From Sphingomonas phyllosphaerae FA2 (GTDB taxonomy: Bacteria; Pseudomonadota; Alphaproteobacteria; Sphingomonadales; Sphingomonadaceae), in contig NZ_KE386571.1 of NCBI RefSeq assembly GCF_000427645.1, positions 1,601,676 to 1,665,675 on the forward strand: a stretch of DNA of 64,000 nt, in the 5' to 3' direction. Each line of letters opens with the position of its first letter. Position 1 is the first letter of the stretch. Shown one piece after another: positions 16,564 through 25,510 of this stretch. A program made the translations under genes and the position numbers. The notes under the pieces were generated by a model, which had not been told where the DNA came from, made no database searches, and saw only the letters and a list, made by a program, of their open reading frames with translations.

Positions 16564-17889
16564 ATGCCCGCACCGCTGCGCATCCTCGCCGGCTCCCCCA
16601 CCCTTCCCGCCGAGGCCGACGCCGTGGTTATTGGCGCCGGGATCATCGGCAGCTTCGCGGCCTATTATCTGGCCGAACGCGGGCTGAAGGTCGCGCTGGT
16701 CGAAAAGGGCGTCGTCGGCGGCGAGCAATCGAGCCGCAACTGGGGCTGGTGCCGCCAGCAGAACCGCGATGCGCGCGAGCTGCCGATCTCCACCAAGAGC
16801 CTCGACCTGTGGGAGAAGTTCGAGGCCGACACTGGCGAACGGACCGGCTTCCGCCGCTGCGGCCTGCTCTATCTCAGCGACAGTGAGGCGGAGCTGGCCG
16901 GCTGGGCGCGCTGGGGCGAGTTCGCGCGATCGGTCGGCGTCGAAACGCACATGCTGACCGGCGCGGAGGCGACCGCGCGCGCGGCCTTTTCGGGCCGCGC
17001 ATGGCGGGGTGGCGTCTTCTCGCCCACCGACGGCATCGCCGATCCCGGGCTGGCGGCCCCCGCAGCGGCGGCAGCGCTGATGGCCCGCGGCGGCACCGTT
17101 CATCAGGGGTGCGCGGCGCGCGGGATCGAGACGAGCGGCGGCGCGGTCAGCGGCGTCGTCACCGAAAAAGGCACGATCCGCACGAAGATCGCTATCCTGT
17201 CGGGCGGCGCATGGGCATCGTCCTTCTGCCATCAACTCGGCATCCGCTTTCCGCAAGCGGCGGTGCGCCAGTCGATCATGGCGGTCGCCAGCGGGCACCT
17301 GCCGCTGCCCGACGCGCTCCATACCGCGGCGGTGTCGATCACGCGGCGTGGCGAAGGAGTTCACTCGCTCTCGATCAGCGGACGGGCGCGGGTCGATCCG
17401 ACCGCGCAATTCGTGCGGTTCAATCGCGAGTTCCTGCCGATGTTCCTCAAGCGATGGCGCAGCCTCGCCCCCGGCGGCTTGCAGGCGATGCGCGCCGGGC
17501 ACGAAGGCGTGCGGCGCTGGCGCCTCGACCAGCCGACGCCGATGGAGCAGAGGCGCATCCTCGATCCCACCCCGGACATGGCGGCGCTACGCCTGACGCT
17601 GAAGCGGGCCATCGATCTCTTCCCGGCGCTGGCGGACGTGCCGGTCGTCGGCCGCTGGGCCGGCTATATCGACAGCACCCCCGACGGCGTCGCGACGATG
17701 AGCGAAGTGCCCGCCCTGCCCGGGTTCATCCTGGCGGCGGGCTTCAGCGGCCACGGCTTCGGCGTCGGGCCGGGCGCCGGGCACCTGCTGGCGGACATGG
17801 CGACCGGGCAGCAGCCGATCGTCGCTCCGCGCCCCTATGACCTCGCGCGCTTCGATCGGCGCGGGGCGGTCGACGTGGCGAACTTCTGA
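16564..17889 (+). CDS. Second FAD-dependent amine/D-amino-acid oxidoreductase (DAO family)
   Basis: 441 residues. The FAD fold is AVVIGAGIIGSFAAYYLAERG near residues 21-41, followed by GVVGGEQSSRNWGWCRQQNRD, a feature of DadA/opine-type DAO proteins. The C-terminal FAD motif is ILAAGFSGHGFGVGPGAGHLLADM. It lies 33 bases after the aldehyde dehydrogenase and is probably the last gene of the operon. Paralogy with the oxidase at 13826 suggests either two successive oxidation steps or two related substrates. No export signal is seen, so it probably works at the cytoplasmic membrane face or in the cytoplasm. Confidence 0.87.
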   Translation: MPAPLRILAGSPTLPAEADAVVIGAGIIGSFAAYYLAERGLKVALVEKGVVGGEQSSRNWGWCRQQNRDARELPISTKSLDLWEKFEADTGERTGFRRCGLLYLSDSEAELAGWARWGEFARSVGVETHMLTGAEATARAAFSGRAWRGGVFSPTDGIADPGLAAPAAAAALMARGGTVHQGCAARGIETSGGAVSGVVTEKGTIRTKIAILSGGAWASSFCHQLGIRFPQAAVRQSIMAVASGHLPLPDALHTAAVSITRRGEGVHSLSISGRARVDPTAQFVRFNREFLPMFLKRWRSLAPGGLQAMRAGHEGVRRWRLDQPTPMEQRRILDPTPDMAALRLTLKRAIDLFPALADVPVVGRWAGYIDSTPDGVATMSEVPALPGFILAAGFSGHGFGVGPGAGHLLADMATGQQPIVAPRPYDLARFDRRGAVDVANF

Positions 17890-17935
17890 GCCACTCGACC
17901 GTCCCCAATTTCACCCATCGATCGCGCCGCCGCGC

Positions 17936-18682
17936 TCAGCCGCCGCGCGCCACCTGAAATCCGGCGAAGGACTGGCTCACCGGCATCAACTCAAGCCGAT
18001 TGATGTTCAGATGCGGCGGCAGCGTCGCAATCCACAATATGGTGGCGGCGATATCGTCGGCGGTCATCGGCGAGGAGCCCCCGTACAGCGTGTCGGACGC
18101 CTGCTGGTCGCCGCCGGTGCGCACCAGCGTGAATTCGGTTTCCACCATGCCCGGCTCGATGGTGCTGACCCGAACCCCGGTCCCGTGAAGATCGGACCGA
18201 AGGTTCAGCGAAAACTGTTCCACGAACGCCTTGGTGCCGCCGTAGACGTTGCCGCCGGTGTAGGGATAGCTGCCCGCCACCGACCCGATGTTCACGATCG
18301 CGCCCTTGCGCGCGATGATCGCGGGCAGCAGGCGGTGCGTGATCGCGACGAGCGCGGTGACGTTGGTGTCGATCATCGTGCGCCACTGCGCGAGATCGGC
18401 CTTCTGCGCCGGAACGGTGCCGAGCGCGAGGCCTGCATTGTTCACCAGAAGATCGATGCCGCGGAAGTGCTCGGGCAGCGCGTCGAGCGCGGCGTCGCGC
18501 GCGGCATCGTCGCGGACGTCGAACGGCGCGGCGTGCACCCGCTCGCCATGTTCCTCGGTCAGCGCCGCCAGCCGGTCCGCGCGGCGTCCGGTGGCGATCA
18601 CCTGCCATCCCGCATCGACCAGCGCCTTCGTGGTCGCGCGACCGATGCCCGATGTCGCGCCGGTGACGATCGCTGTCTTCAT
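17936..18682 (-). CDS. SDR-family NADP-dependent 3-hydroxy acid dehydrogenase (YdfG-like)
   Basis: 248 residues, a classical short-chain dehydrogenase. The cofactor motif is TGATSGIGRATTKAL (8-22); LLVNNAGLALG, the catalytic serine in NIGSVAGSYPYTGG, and YGGTKAF (the Y-x-x-x-K pair) follow. The C-terminal GGNVYGGTKAFVEQF and NRLELMPV segments are like YdfG, which oxidises L-serine, L-allo-threonine and related 3-hydroxy acids. It converges with the amine-oxidase operon and shares orientation with the sulfatase upstream of it. An arginine-rich region after the second strand (ATGRRADRLAAL) favours NADP. Physiological substrate unknown. Confidence 0.87.
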   Translation of the reverse strand: MKTAIVTGATSGIGRATTKALVDAGWQVIATGRRADRLAALTEEHGERVHAAPFDVRDDAARDAALDALPEHFRGIDLLVNNAGLALGTVPAQKADLAQWRTMIDTNVTALVAITHRLLPAIIARKGAIVNIGSVAGSYPYTGGNVYGGTKAFVEQFSLNLRSDLHGTGVRVSTIEPGMVETEFTLVRTGGDQQASDTLYGGSSPMTADDIAATILWIATLPPHLNINRLELMPVSQSFAGFQVARGG

Positions 18683-18865
18683 GGACGATGTTCCTTTTTC
18701 CTGGGCGATTCCGCGCCGCCGATGTTGCCGTCGAACCTTCGCGGTGCAAGCGTGACGATCTCGTCACGGTTCGGCGTCCGGACGCGTGACACGCCGGTTC
18801 GATCCTGTTGGCGCTTCTCCGAAACAATGTAATGGCTCGGCGAAGTCGGCGGCATGGCGCGGCGC

Positions 18866-20404
18866 TTACCGTGGACGCTGCAACAGCGCGGGAAATGGCG
18901 CTTGCGCCGGCCCCGCCGGATCGCGCAGCGCATTGCGAACTCCCGCGTCGGCGCTGAGCGGGATCGCCATACCATCGGTCTTTTCCAGCAGCGCAAACAA
19001 TTTGCCGCTCATCCGCTCGGCCAGTTCCTCGTGCCCGGGACGCGCGATCAGGTTGTTGGTCTCGTGCGGGTCCTCGGCGAGATCGTACAACTCGTCGATG
19101 TCCCAGATGCCGTGGAAGTGCATGTATTTGTAGCGATCCTCACGCAGCGCATGGACGGTCGGCGTCTGCGGGAAATTGCGCTCCCAATAATATTCGTACA
19201 GCAATTCCTGCCGCCACGGCGCATGCGCGTCGCGCGCCAGCGGGAGCGCGTTGCTCCCGGCCATGCCCGCAGGCGCGCGCAGCCCTGCCGCCGCCAGCAA
19301 GGTCGGTGCGATATCGATATTCGCCACCACCTGCTCGACGACACTCCCCGCCGGGAACAGCGCCGGACATCGCGCGAGCATCGGAATGCGCATCGATTCC
19401 TCGTAAGCGGTGCGCTTGTCGATAAGGCCATGCTCCCCGAACATGAAGCCATTGTCGCCGAGATACAGGATCAGTGTGTCGTCCAGCTCGCCGCGCTTCT
19501 CCAGCAGATCCATGATCCGCGCCAGCCCCTCGTCGACCGCCAGCAGCGTCTCCATGTAGCGCTTGTAGTAATCGCCGATGTCGAGCGTGCCGTGATACGG
19601 AAAGCCGACCCCGTGCCAGCTGTTGCGCTGGTTCTCGACCCACATCGGCCGCCCCGGCGCGCCCGGCTGCATCGACGCCGGATAGCGGAAGGTTTCCTTG
19701 TCGTACCGCCCCTTGTGGCGTTCGGCCGGGATGAATTCGGAATGCACCGCTTTGTGCGCCAGATGCATCATCCACGGACGCCCCGCGGGGCGCTTGCCGA
19801 TCCAGTCGATCGCGTAATCGGTCAACTCGTCGGTGATATAGCCCTTCTGCGGCACGCGCCGCCCGTCGACGTTCAGCCCGTCGGCGCTTGGTAGATAGCT
19901 CCCCTGCCCCTTGAAGCTCACCCAATGGTCGAAGCCGGGCTGCGGCGCGTCGCCCTCGTCGCCCATATGCCATTTGCCGATGAACGCGGTGTCGTAGCCG
20001 GCGGCCTGCAGATACTCGGGATAGAAGACCAGCCCCGGCGGGATCGGATGGTTGTTGTCGACCACCTTATGCTGGTGCGCGTACAGCCCGGTGAAGATCG
20101 ACGCGCGGCTCGGCGAACACAGCGCCGTGGTGACGAAGGCGTTGTGGAAATGCGTGCCCTCGCGCGCCAGCCGGTCCAGCGTCGGCGTGTCGCCGAAATC
20201 CTGTGCCTTCATGAACCCCATCGCGTCGTAGCGATGATCGTCGGTCAGCACGACAAGGATGTTGCGCGGCTTCACGCCCGGCAGTCTCGCCAACCGCCGC
20301 GAGCGGCGCGGCGCCGCCGCCGCGCCCGCCGCCATCGAATAGAGCCCGAATGCACCGCCGGTCCCGGCCAGCAGCACCCCGCGGCGCGTCGTCTCCTCGC
20401 TCAT
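18866..20404 (-). CDS. Secreted sulfatase with a twin-arginine-like leader
   Basis: 512 residues of the alkaline-phosphatase/sulfatase superfamily. The N-terminus TTRRGVLLAGTGGAFGLYSM resembles a Tat signal. The calcium-binding region NILVVLTDDHRYDAMG is followed by the sulfatase signature ALCSPSRASIFTGLYAHQH; Cys96 is the residue converted to formylglycine. Later motifs are FIGKWHMGD and LYLGDNGFMFGEHGL. The pattern is closest to N-acetylglucosamine-6-sulfatase/choline-sulfatase-like polysaccharide sulfatases. Activation needs a formylglycine-generating enzyme, not seen in the window. The start is two bases from the end of the TonB receptor gene, so receptor and sulfatase are translated from one mRNA. 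Confidence 0.9.
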   Translation of the reverse strand: MSEETTRRGVLLAGTGGAFGLYSMAAGAAAAPRRSRRLARLPGVKPRNILVVLTDDHRYDAMGFMKAQDFGDTPTLDRLAREGTHFHNAFVTTALCSPSRASIFTGLYAHQHKVVDNNHPIPPGLVFYPEYLQAAGYDTAFIGKWHMGDEGDAPQPGFDHWVSFKGQGSYLPSADGLNVDGRRVPQKGYITDELTDYAIDWIGKRPAGRPWMMHLAHKAVHSEFIPAERHKGRYDKETFRYPASMQPGAPGRPMWVENQRNSWHGVGFPYHGTLDIGDYYKRYMETLLAVDEGLARIMDLLEKRGELDDTLILYLGDNGFMFGEHGLIDKRTAYEESMRIPMLARCPALFPAGSVVEQVVANIDIAPTLLAAAGLRAPAGMAGSNALPLARDAHAPWRQELLYEYYWERNFPQTPTVHALREDRYKYMHFHGIWDIDELYDLAEDPHETNNLIARPGHEELAERMSGKLFALLEKTDGMAIPLSADAGVRNALRDPAGPAQAPFPALLQRPR

Positions 20405-20406
20405 CG

Positions 20407-22728
20407 TCAGAAATCCTTGCGCAGCAACAGCCCGGCATAGCGCTTATCGTCGCGCGGCACGAACCGCACCGTCCCCGCGAACGTGCCGTTGGTCAGGAAG
20501 CTGGCATAGGGCGTGTCGGTGATGTTCTTGACGTAAGCGCGCAGCTGCCATCCGTCGCCGGGATGGAGCAGCGCGACGCTGGCGTTCCAGATCGCATAGG
20601 CCGGCTGGACCGTATTCGGGGTCTGCGCCAGCGAATATTGCACCTTGCTGCTGAACGTCACGTCGCTTTGCAGTTCCAGCGACAGGGCGTCGGACAAGGC
20701 GAAGCGGTAGGTCGCATTCTCGAACAGCCGCACCTTGGGCGCATAGGGCAGCGGCTGGCCATTGATGTTGCAGCTGACCGGCGCGCCGACCGGGCAGTTG
20801 AAGTCGCGCACCGTCGCATCGGTATAGGCGCCCGACAGGTCGAAGGTCAGGCCCTGCACGGGGCGCAACGTCACGTCCGCCTCGACCCCGCGCGACCGCA
20901 CCGACCCGGCATTGATGAGCCGCGTCACCGGCGCGCCGCCGACCGAATCCGTGAAATTCGCCTGATAGCCATCGAAGTCGGTGGTATAGACCGCCACCGC
21001 ATAGCTCAGCGCGCGGTTCGCGGTGCTGCCCTTGATCCCGCCCTCATAGGAGTTCGACGTCTCCGGGCTCAGCGGTACCTCGTCGAGCAGCGTCGTCGCG
21101 TTGAGCGAGCGCATGTTGAAATAGACGTTGTACGCCGGCCCCTTATAGCCGCGCGAATAGGTGAAGTACGTCTGCGCATGCTCACCGAGGTCAAGCTGCA
21201 CCCCAAGGCGATAGCTGTCGCCACGCGCATCGGTGCTGCCCGCGGCATTGTGGTACGCGCGGATACCGGGGCGATCGAGCGACGCCGCACCGCTGTTGGT
21301 CGGGTCGTTGCTCGACGTGCGGACGTGATGGAAATCGAGCGAGTCCCACGTCGATCGATAGCCCGCGATCGCGCGGAAATGCTCGGTGAAATTGACGTTC
21401 GCCTCGCCGAACAGCGCATAATTGTGGTTGGTAACGCCGTAGTTCGCGATGCCCGTGGTGGAGGTCTGCGTCGTTCCCGCCAGCGTCGTCAACGCGCGCT
21501 GATAACGCTCGTCGGTCTGCGCGCGCAGGTAATAGGCACCGAGCACGTAATCGATCAGCCCGCCGCGCGGCGACGTCAGCCGCAGTTCCTGCGAAAATTG
21601 CCGGCTGTCGACGCTGCCGTCGTCCACACCCGACGGGAAGGTCGTGGTCAGCTGCGCCAGCTGGTCATAATCCTGCTGCTGGTGGTTCAGCCATTGCCGC
21701 CACGCGCTGATCGACGTCAGGTGATAGTCGCCCAGCGACAGGTCGGCGGTCAGCGATCCGCCGTAATTCTCGTCGCGGACGTTGGTATCGAGGTTCGTCC
21801 CCAGCCGGCGATTACCCGGCCCCGCTACGATCCCCTGCGACGCCAGCGCGGCGCCAAGCGGCGCGGAACTGGTGATCGCGCGCGTCGGATAGGCGATCTG
21901 CTGCGTCGACTGATAGACGCCCGCCACCGTCTCGCGCGTGTTGAGATAATCGCCGATCGCGGTCAGCTTCAGCGCATCGAACGGCGTAACCACCAACTTG
22001 CCGCGCGCGCCGTAGCGCCGCGAGCCATTGGCGTCATGTCCGGTCACGACGTTGCGCAGATTGCCGTCGAAGTCGCTGTAGAGCCCGCCGATCAGCGCCT
22101 GCACCTTGCCCGGCACGATCGCGCCCGACACGCCGGCCTTGATGCGATATTCCTGATCGGTGGTCGCCCCCGCCTCGCCGAACGCGTGGAACTCGTCGGT
22201 CGGATTGCGCGTAACGATGTTGACGACGCCCGCCGAGGCGTTCTTTCCGAACAGCGTTCCCTGCGGGCCGCGCAACACCTCGATCCGCTCGACCTCGCCC
22301 AGATCCAGCGTCGACTGGCCGGGGCGCGTCAGCACCACGCCGTCCAGCACCGTCGACACCGACGGCTCGACGCCGGGCGAGGTGGTGATCGTACCGATGC
22401 CGCGGATGAACACGGTACGGTCCTTGTTCGACGCCCCGCTGCGGAAACCGACCGACGGGATCGATGCCGCGATCCGCTCGAGATTGTTCAACTGCCGCTC
22501 TGCCAGCGACTTTCCGTCGACGGCCGTGATCGCGATCGGCACCTGCTGGAGCGATTCGTTACGGAAGCGCGCGGTGACGACGACCTCGCCCTCGCCTGCC
22601 GGCGGGGTGGCGGGCGCCGCTGTTGAAGTTGAGTCCTGCGGCGCGGGCGCATCCTGTGCGGTGGCGGGCGTGGCGAACAGCGAGAGAGCAGTAGTAGCAA
22701 GCAGCACAGGCAGGCGTCGATCGATCAT
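20407..22728 (-). CDS. TonB-dependent outer-membrane receptor coupled to the sulfatase
   Basis: 773 residues beginning MIDRRLPVLLATTALSLFAT, a signal peptide ending in ATAQ; a longer reading to 22806 lacks this logic. Plug motifs are EVVVTARFRNESLQQVPIAI (TonB-box region), RIEVLRGPQGTLFGKNASAG and VNIVTRNP, followed by a long beta-barrel ending in GLLLRKDF. The subtype (GKNASAGVVNI) is the broad iron-complex/other-substrate class common in sphingomonads, many of which import non-iron compounds. The two-base spacing to the sulfatase argues for a sulfated substrate or product. Ribosome-binding AAAGGGG precedes the ATG. Confidence 0.9.
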   Translation of the reverse strand: MIDRRLPVLLATTALSLFATPATAQDAPAPQDSTSTAAPATPPAGEGEVVVTARFRNESLQQVPIAITAVDGKSLAERQLNNLERIAASIPSVGFRSGASNKDRTVFIRGIGTITTSPGVEPSVSTVLDGVVLTRPGQSTLDLGEVERIEVLRGPQGTLFGKNASAGVVNIVTRNPTDEFHAFGEAGATTDQEYRIKAGVSGAIVPGKVQALIGGLYSDFDGNLRNVVTGHDANGSRRYGARGKLVVTPFDALKLTAIGDYLNTRETVAGVYQSTQQIAYPTRAITSSAPLGAALASQGIVAGPGNRRLGTNLDTNVRDENYGGSLTADLSLGDYHLTSISAWRQWLNHQQQDYDQLAQLTTTFPSGVDDGSVDSRQFSQELRLTSPRGGLIDYVLGAYYLRAQTDERYQRALTTLAGTTQTSTTGIANYGVTNHNYALFGEANVNFTEHFRAIAGYRSTWDSLDFHHVRTSSNDPTNSGAASLDRPGIRAYHNAAGSTDARGDSYRLGVQLDLGEHAQTYFTYSRGYKGPAYNVYFNMRSLNATTLLDEVPLSPETSNSYEGGIKGSTANRALSYAVAVYTTDFDGYQANFTDSVGGAPVTRLINAGSVRSRGVEADVTLRPVQGLTFDLSGAYTDATVRDFNCPVGAPVSCNINGQPLPYAPKVRLFENATYRFALSDALSLELQSDVTFSSKVQYSLAQTPNTVQPAYAIWNASVALLHPGDGWQLRAYVKNITDTPYASFLTNGTFAGTVRFVPRDDKRYAGLLLRKDF

Positions 22729-22874
22729 CGGGTCCCCTTTCAGATCGCGGCGAACGCTAAAGCCTAGTTCATAGATCGGGTATAAAGAACCGTATCGCAC
22801 GGACACAGGCCGGCTTTAGGGTCGATTGTCACCGGACACGCGCAGCGCGAACAAAGCGAAGCGGAGCGTACCCC

Positions 22875-22964
22875 ATTCCGTCGCCCCGGACTTGATCCGG
22901 GGCCCCGCTTCCTGCCGAAGGAAGGAAGAAGCGAGATCCCGGATCAAGTCCAGGATGACGGAAT
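22875..22964. repeat. Imperfect 37-bp inverted repeat between the MFS and TonB receptor genes
   Basis: The arms at 22875-22911 and 22928-22964 pair over 37 positions with six mismatches around a 16-base loop. The core GGACTTGATCC is present in both arms and resembles an intergenic palindrome common in Sphingomonas-type genomes (recalled, not searched). It lies in the 255-base spacer between the end of the MFS gene and the receptor start, so it may act as a transcription barrier as well as a repeat unit. The receptor promoter must lie between it and 22728. Confidence 0.85.
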
Positions 22965-22983
22965 GAACCACGATCGACCGGTT

Positions 22984-24216
22984 CTACCGCTCCGCCTCCA
23001 CTGGCGTCAGCCGTGGCAACAACACCTGGATCCACCCCCATGCCGCCAGATAGGCGACGCTGGCGAACACCAGCAGCGGCAGATACCCCAGCCCCGCCGC
23101 CAGCGTCAGCCCGGCGATCTTGGCGATCGCCACCCCACCCATATTGCCGCAGAACGATCCGAACGCGGTGACGCGCCCCACGCGCGCCTGCGGCGTAATA
23201 TCGGCGATCATCGCGAAGACGTTGGTCGAAAACGCCTGATGCCCTGCCAGCGCCAGCGCCATCAGCGACACCGCGATCGGATAATTGTCCGTCAGCAGCG
23301 CGAGCGGGATCGGCATCACCGCCAGTGCCGCGCCCAGCAGCACGCCCTTGCGCACACGGTTCAGCGATGCGCCGCGCCCCAGCAACCGCGTGGGTATCAC
23401 CCCGCCCAGCAAAGAGCCGATTGCCGCTCCGCCGTAAGCCAGCGCAAGCGGCATGCCGAGCGCAACCCCCGACAGCCCGAACTGGCGGTGGAAGAAGTCC
23501 GGCAGCCAGAACAGCAACAACCACCATGTCGCGTCGGACAGCAGTTTGGCGCCCGCGATCGCCCAGGTTCGCCGGTCGCGCAGCATCGGTACCGAGGGCA
23601 CCGGCGACGCGGTATCGGCGACCTTCGGCGCGGCAAAGGCAATCCCGCGCGCCGCAATCAGCCACGCCAGAGCCCATAGCAACCCCGCGATGCCGACCGC
23701 CACGAACGTCCCGCGCCACCCCAGCCACAGGCCGAGCAGCGGGATCGCGAGCGGGGCGAGGATCGCGCCGAGGCTGTTGGCGGCATTGCCCGCGCCGAAC
23801 CCGGTCGAACGCCACCGCGGTGGTAGCACCGCGGCGATCGTCTTGATACCGGTCGGCGTTCCCATCGCTTCGGTCGCACCCAGCGCGACGCGCACCGCGA
23901 TGAACTCGGTCATCGAGCGTGCCCAGCCGTGCAGCAACGCCGCGACGCTCCACGCCGCGACACCGACCGGATTGGCCCAGCGCACGCCAAGCCGGTCGGC
24001 GATCCAGCCGCTGAACAGGAAGCCAACCGCCGCCCCGCCCTGGAACCATGCCGCCAGCGTCCCGTAATCGTCGTCGCTCCAGCCGAGATCGACGGCAATC
24101 ACCGGCTTCAGCACCGCGATGACCTGTCGGTCGACCAGATTGAGCACGCCGGCGGTGATCACCAGAGCGAACAGCACGCCACGGTGCCGCGCGCTCAACT
24201 GCGAGACGCTTCTCAT
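22984..24216 (-). CDS. MFS transporter (ACS/hexuronate-like family)
   Basis: 410 residues with 12 predicted TM helices. The N-terminal VITAGVLNLVDRQVIAVLKP and loop 2-3 motif GWIADRLGVRWANPVG match the anion:cation symporter family, which carries sugar acids, small carboxylates and some sulfonates. ATEAMGTPTGIKTIAAVLPP is in TM4-5. It follows the flavin monooxygenase gene by 66 bases and likely forms an operon with it (monooxygenase first). The substrate is unknown; a carboxylate or sulfonate anion would fit the family and context. Confidence 0.87.
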   Translation of the reverse strand: MRSVSQLSARHRGVLFALVITAGVLNLVDRQVIAVLKPVIAVDLGWSDDDYGTLAAWFQGGAAVGFLFSGWIADRLGVRWANPVGVAAWSVAALLHGWARSMTEFIAVRVALGATEAMGTPTGIKTIAAVLPPRWRSTGFGAGNAANSLGAILAPLAIPLLGLWLGWRGTFVAVGIAGLLWALAWLIAARGIAFAAPKVADTASPVPSVPMLRDRRTWAIAGAKLLSDATWWLLLFWLPDFFHRQFGLSGVALGMPLALAYGGAAIGSLLGGVIPTRLLGRGASLNRVRKGVLLGAALAVMPIPLALLTDNYPIAVSLMALALAGHQAFSTNVFAMIADITPQARVGRVTAFGSFCGNMGGVAIAKIAGLTLAAGLGYLPLLVFASVAYLAAWGWIQVLLPRLTPVEAER

Positions 24217-24282
24217 GCGATCAGCACGGCCGCAGGGAGACCGTGAACGCGAACAACATTCGCCATCGCGCCGCCAGCTCGC

Positions 24283-25368
24283 TCACAGCACCAAAGGCGC
24301 ATGGTCGATCCGCGGCAGAACGTGGCGCGCGAACAGATCGGCCTCGGCGGCATGCGGATAGCCGGACAGGATGAAGGCATCGATCCCGGCGGCGCGATAC
24401 GCCTGCAACTTGGCGAGCACCTGATCGGGATCGCCGACGATCGCCGCACCGCAGCCCGATCGCGCGCGACCGATGCCGGTCCACAGGTTTGCCTCGGCAT
24501 AGCCGTCGTCGGCTCCCTCGCGCAGCTCAGCCTGCCGCCGAACCCCCGCCGATTGCGAGTCGAGCGATCGCGCCCGGATCGCGGCCCCGGTCGCATCGTC
24601 CAGCTTCGACAGCAGCCGCTCCGCCGCCGCCCGGGCCTCAGCCTCGGTCTCGCGCACCACGACATGCACACGATAGCCGAAGCGCAGAGTGCGGCCATGC
24701 TTCGTGGCGCGCGCGCGCAGGTCGGCGACGATCGACTGCACACCATCCATCGTGTCGGGCCACATCAGATACACGTCCGCGCCCTTCGCCGCCGCCTCGC
24801 GCGCCGCCTCGGACAGCCCGCCGAAATAGAAGGACGGGCACCGCCCCGACAGCGTCGTCACGCGCGGGGGATCGAGCTTGAGCTTCCAGAACTCGCCGTC
24901 ATGATCCAGCGGTTTGCCGTCCAGCAAGGTGCGCAGGATGTGCATCGCTTCGACGGTACGCGCATAGCGCGGCGCGCTGTCCAGCGTCTCGCCGGGCAGG
25001 TCGCTGGAAATGATGTTGACGGTCAACCGCCCGCCGAGCATCCGGTCGATCGTCGCGATCTGCCGCGCCAGCTGCGGCGGCCAGCTTTCGCCAATCCGCA
25101 CCGCCATCAACAGCCGCATCCGCCGCAGCAGCGGCGCGACGCCCGCGGCGAAGGCGGTCGTGTCGATCCCCAGCGCATAGCCCGACGGCAACAGGCAATT
25201 GTCGTAGCCCGCGCTCTCCGCCTGCACGACGATGTCGCGGCAATGCTCCCAAGTTGACTGCAACGCCGGATCGGGAACGCCCAGAAACTCATAATCGTCG
25301 TCGCACAGCGCGGAGAACCAGCTGATCTCGCAAGGCCCCGGGGTCGTCGTCACGGCATTGCTCTCCAT
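24283..25368 (-). CDS. SsuD-like FMNH2-dependent alkanesulfonate monooxygenase (LLM family)
   Basis: 361 residues of the luciferase-like fold. It has the SsuD-type segments AESAGYDNCLLPSGYALGID, MLGGRLTVNIISSDLP, FYFGGLSEAAREAAAKGAD, and, near the C-terminus, GDPDQVLAKLQAYRAAGIDAFILSGYPHAAEAD, closely like E. coli SsuD. SsuD uses reduced FMN and O2 to release sulfite from alkanesulfonates. ATG 25368 is preferred to the TTG one codon earlier. No SsuE reductase or SsuABC transporter lies nearby; the adjacent MFS carrier may take that role. It diverges from the Gfo/Idh gene. Confidence 0.85.
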   Translation of the reverse strand: MESNAVTTTPGPCEISWFSALCDDDYEFLGVPDPALQSTWEHCRDIVVQAESAGYDNCLLPSGYALGIDTTAFAAGVAPLLRRMRLLMAVRIGESWPPQLARQIATIDRMLGGRLTVNIISSDLPGETLDSAPRYARTVEAMHILRTLLDGKPLDHDGEFWKLKLDPPRVTTLSGRCPSFYFGGLSEAAREAAAKGADVYLMWPDTMDGVQSIVADLRARATKHGRTLRFGYRVHVVVRETEAEARAAAERLLSKLDDATGAAIRARSLDSQSAGVRRQAELREGADDGYAEANLWTGIGRARSGCGAAIVGDPDQVLAKLQAYRAAGIDAFILSGYPHAAEADLFARHVLPRIDHAPLVL

Positions 25369-25510
25369 CAACCTGTCCGGCGAGGCTCATGCCAGCACGT
25401 GAGGGCGCTCGCCAGATGTCGCGGCTTTGCCCCCGCAAAGCTTTGCCCTCTTGTCGAACAATGGTGAACGGCAGGAAAGCGCGACGCAGAAGCGAAGGCA
25501 AGGACCGACG

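Noticed and set aside
15634..17502. Long minus-strand frame across the aldehyde dehydrogenase and oxidase genes
   Set aside because: The opposite strand carries intact catalytic motifs for both enzymes; the minus frame has none.
20350..22626. A 758-codon plus-strand frame across the TonB receptor
   Set aside because: Antisense to a receptor with clear plug motifs and signal peptide; composition is Arg-rich and without any domain.
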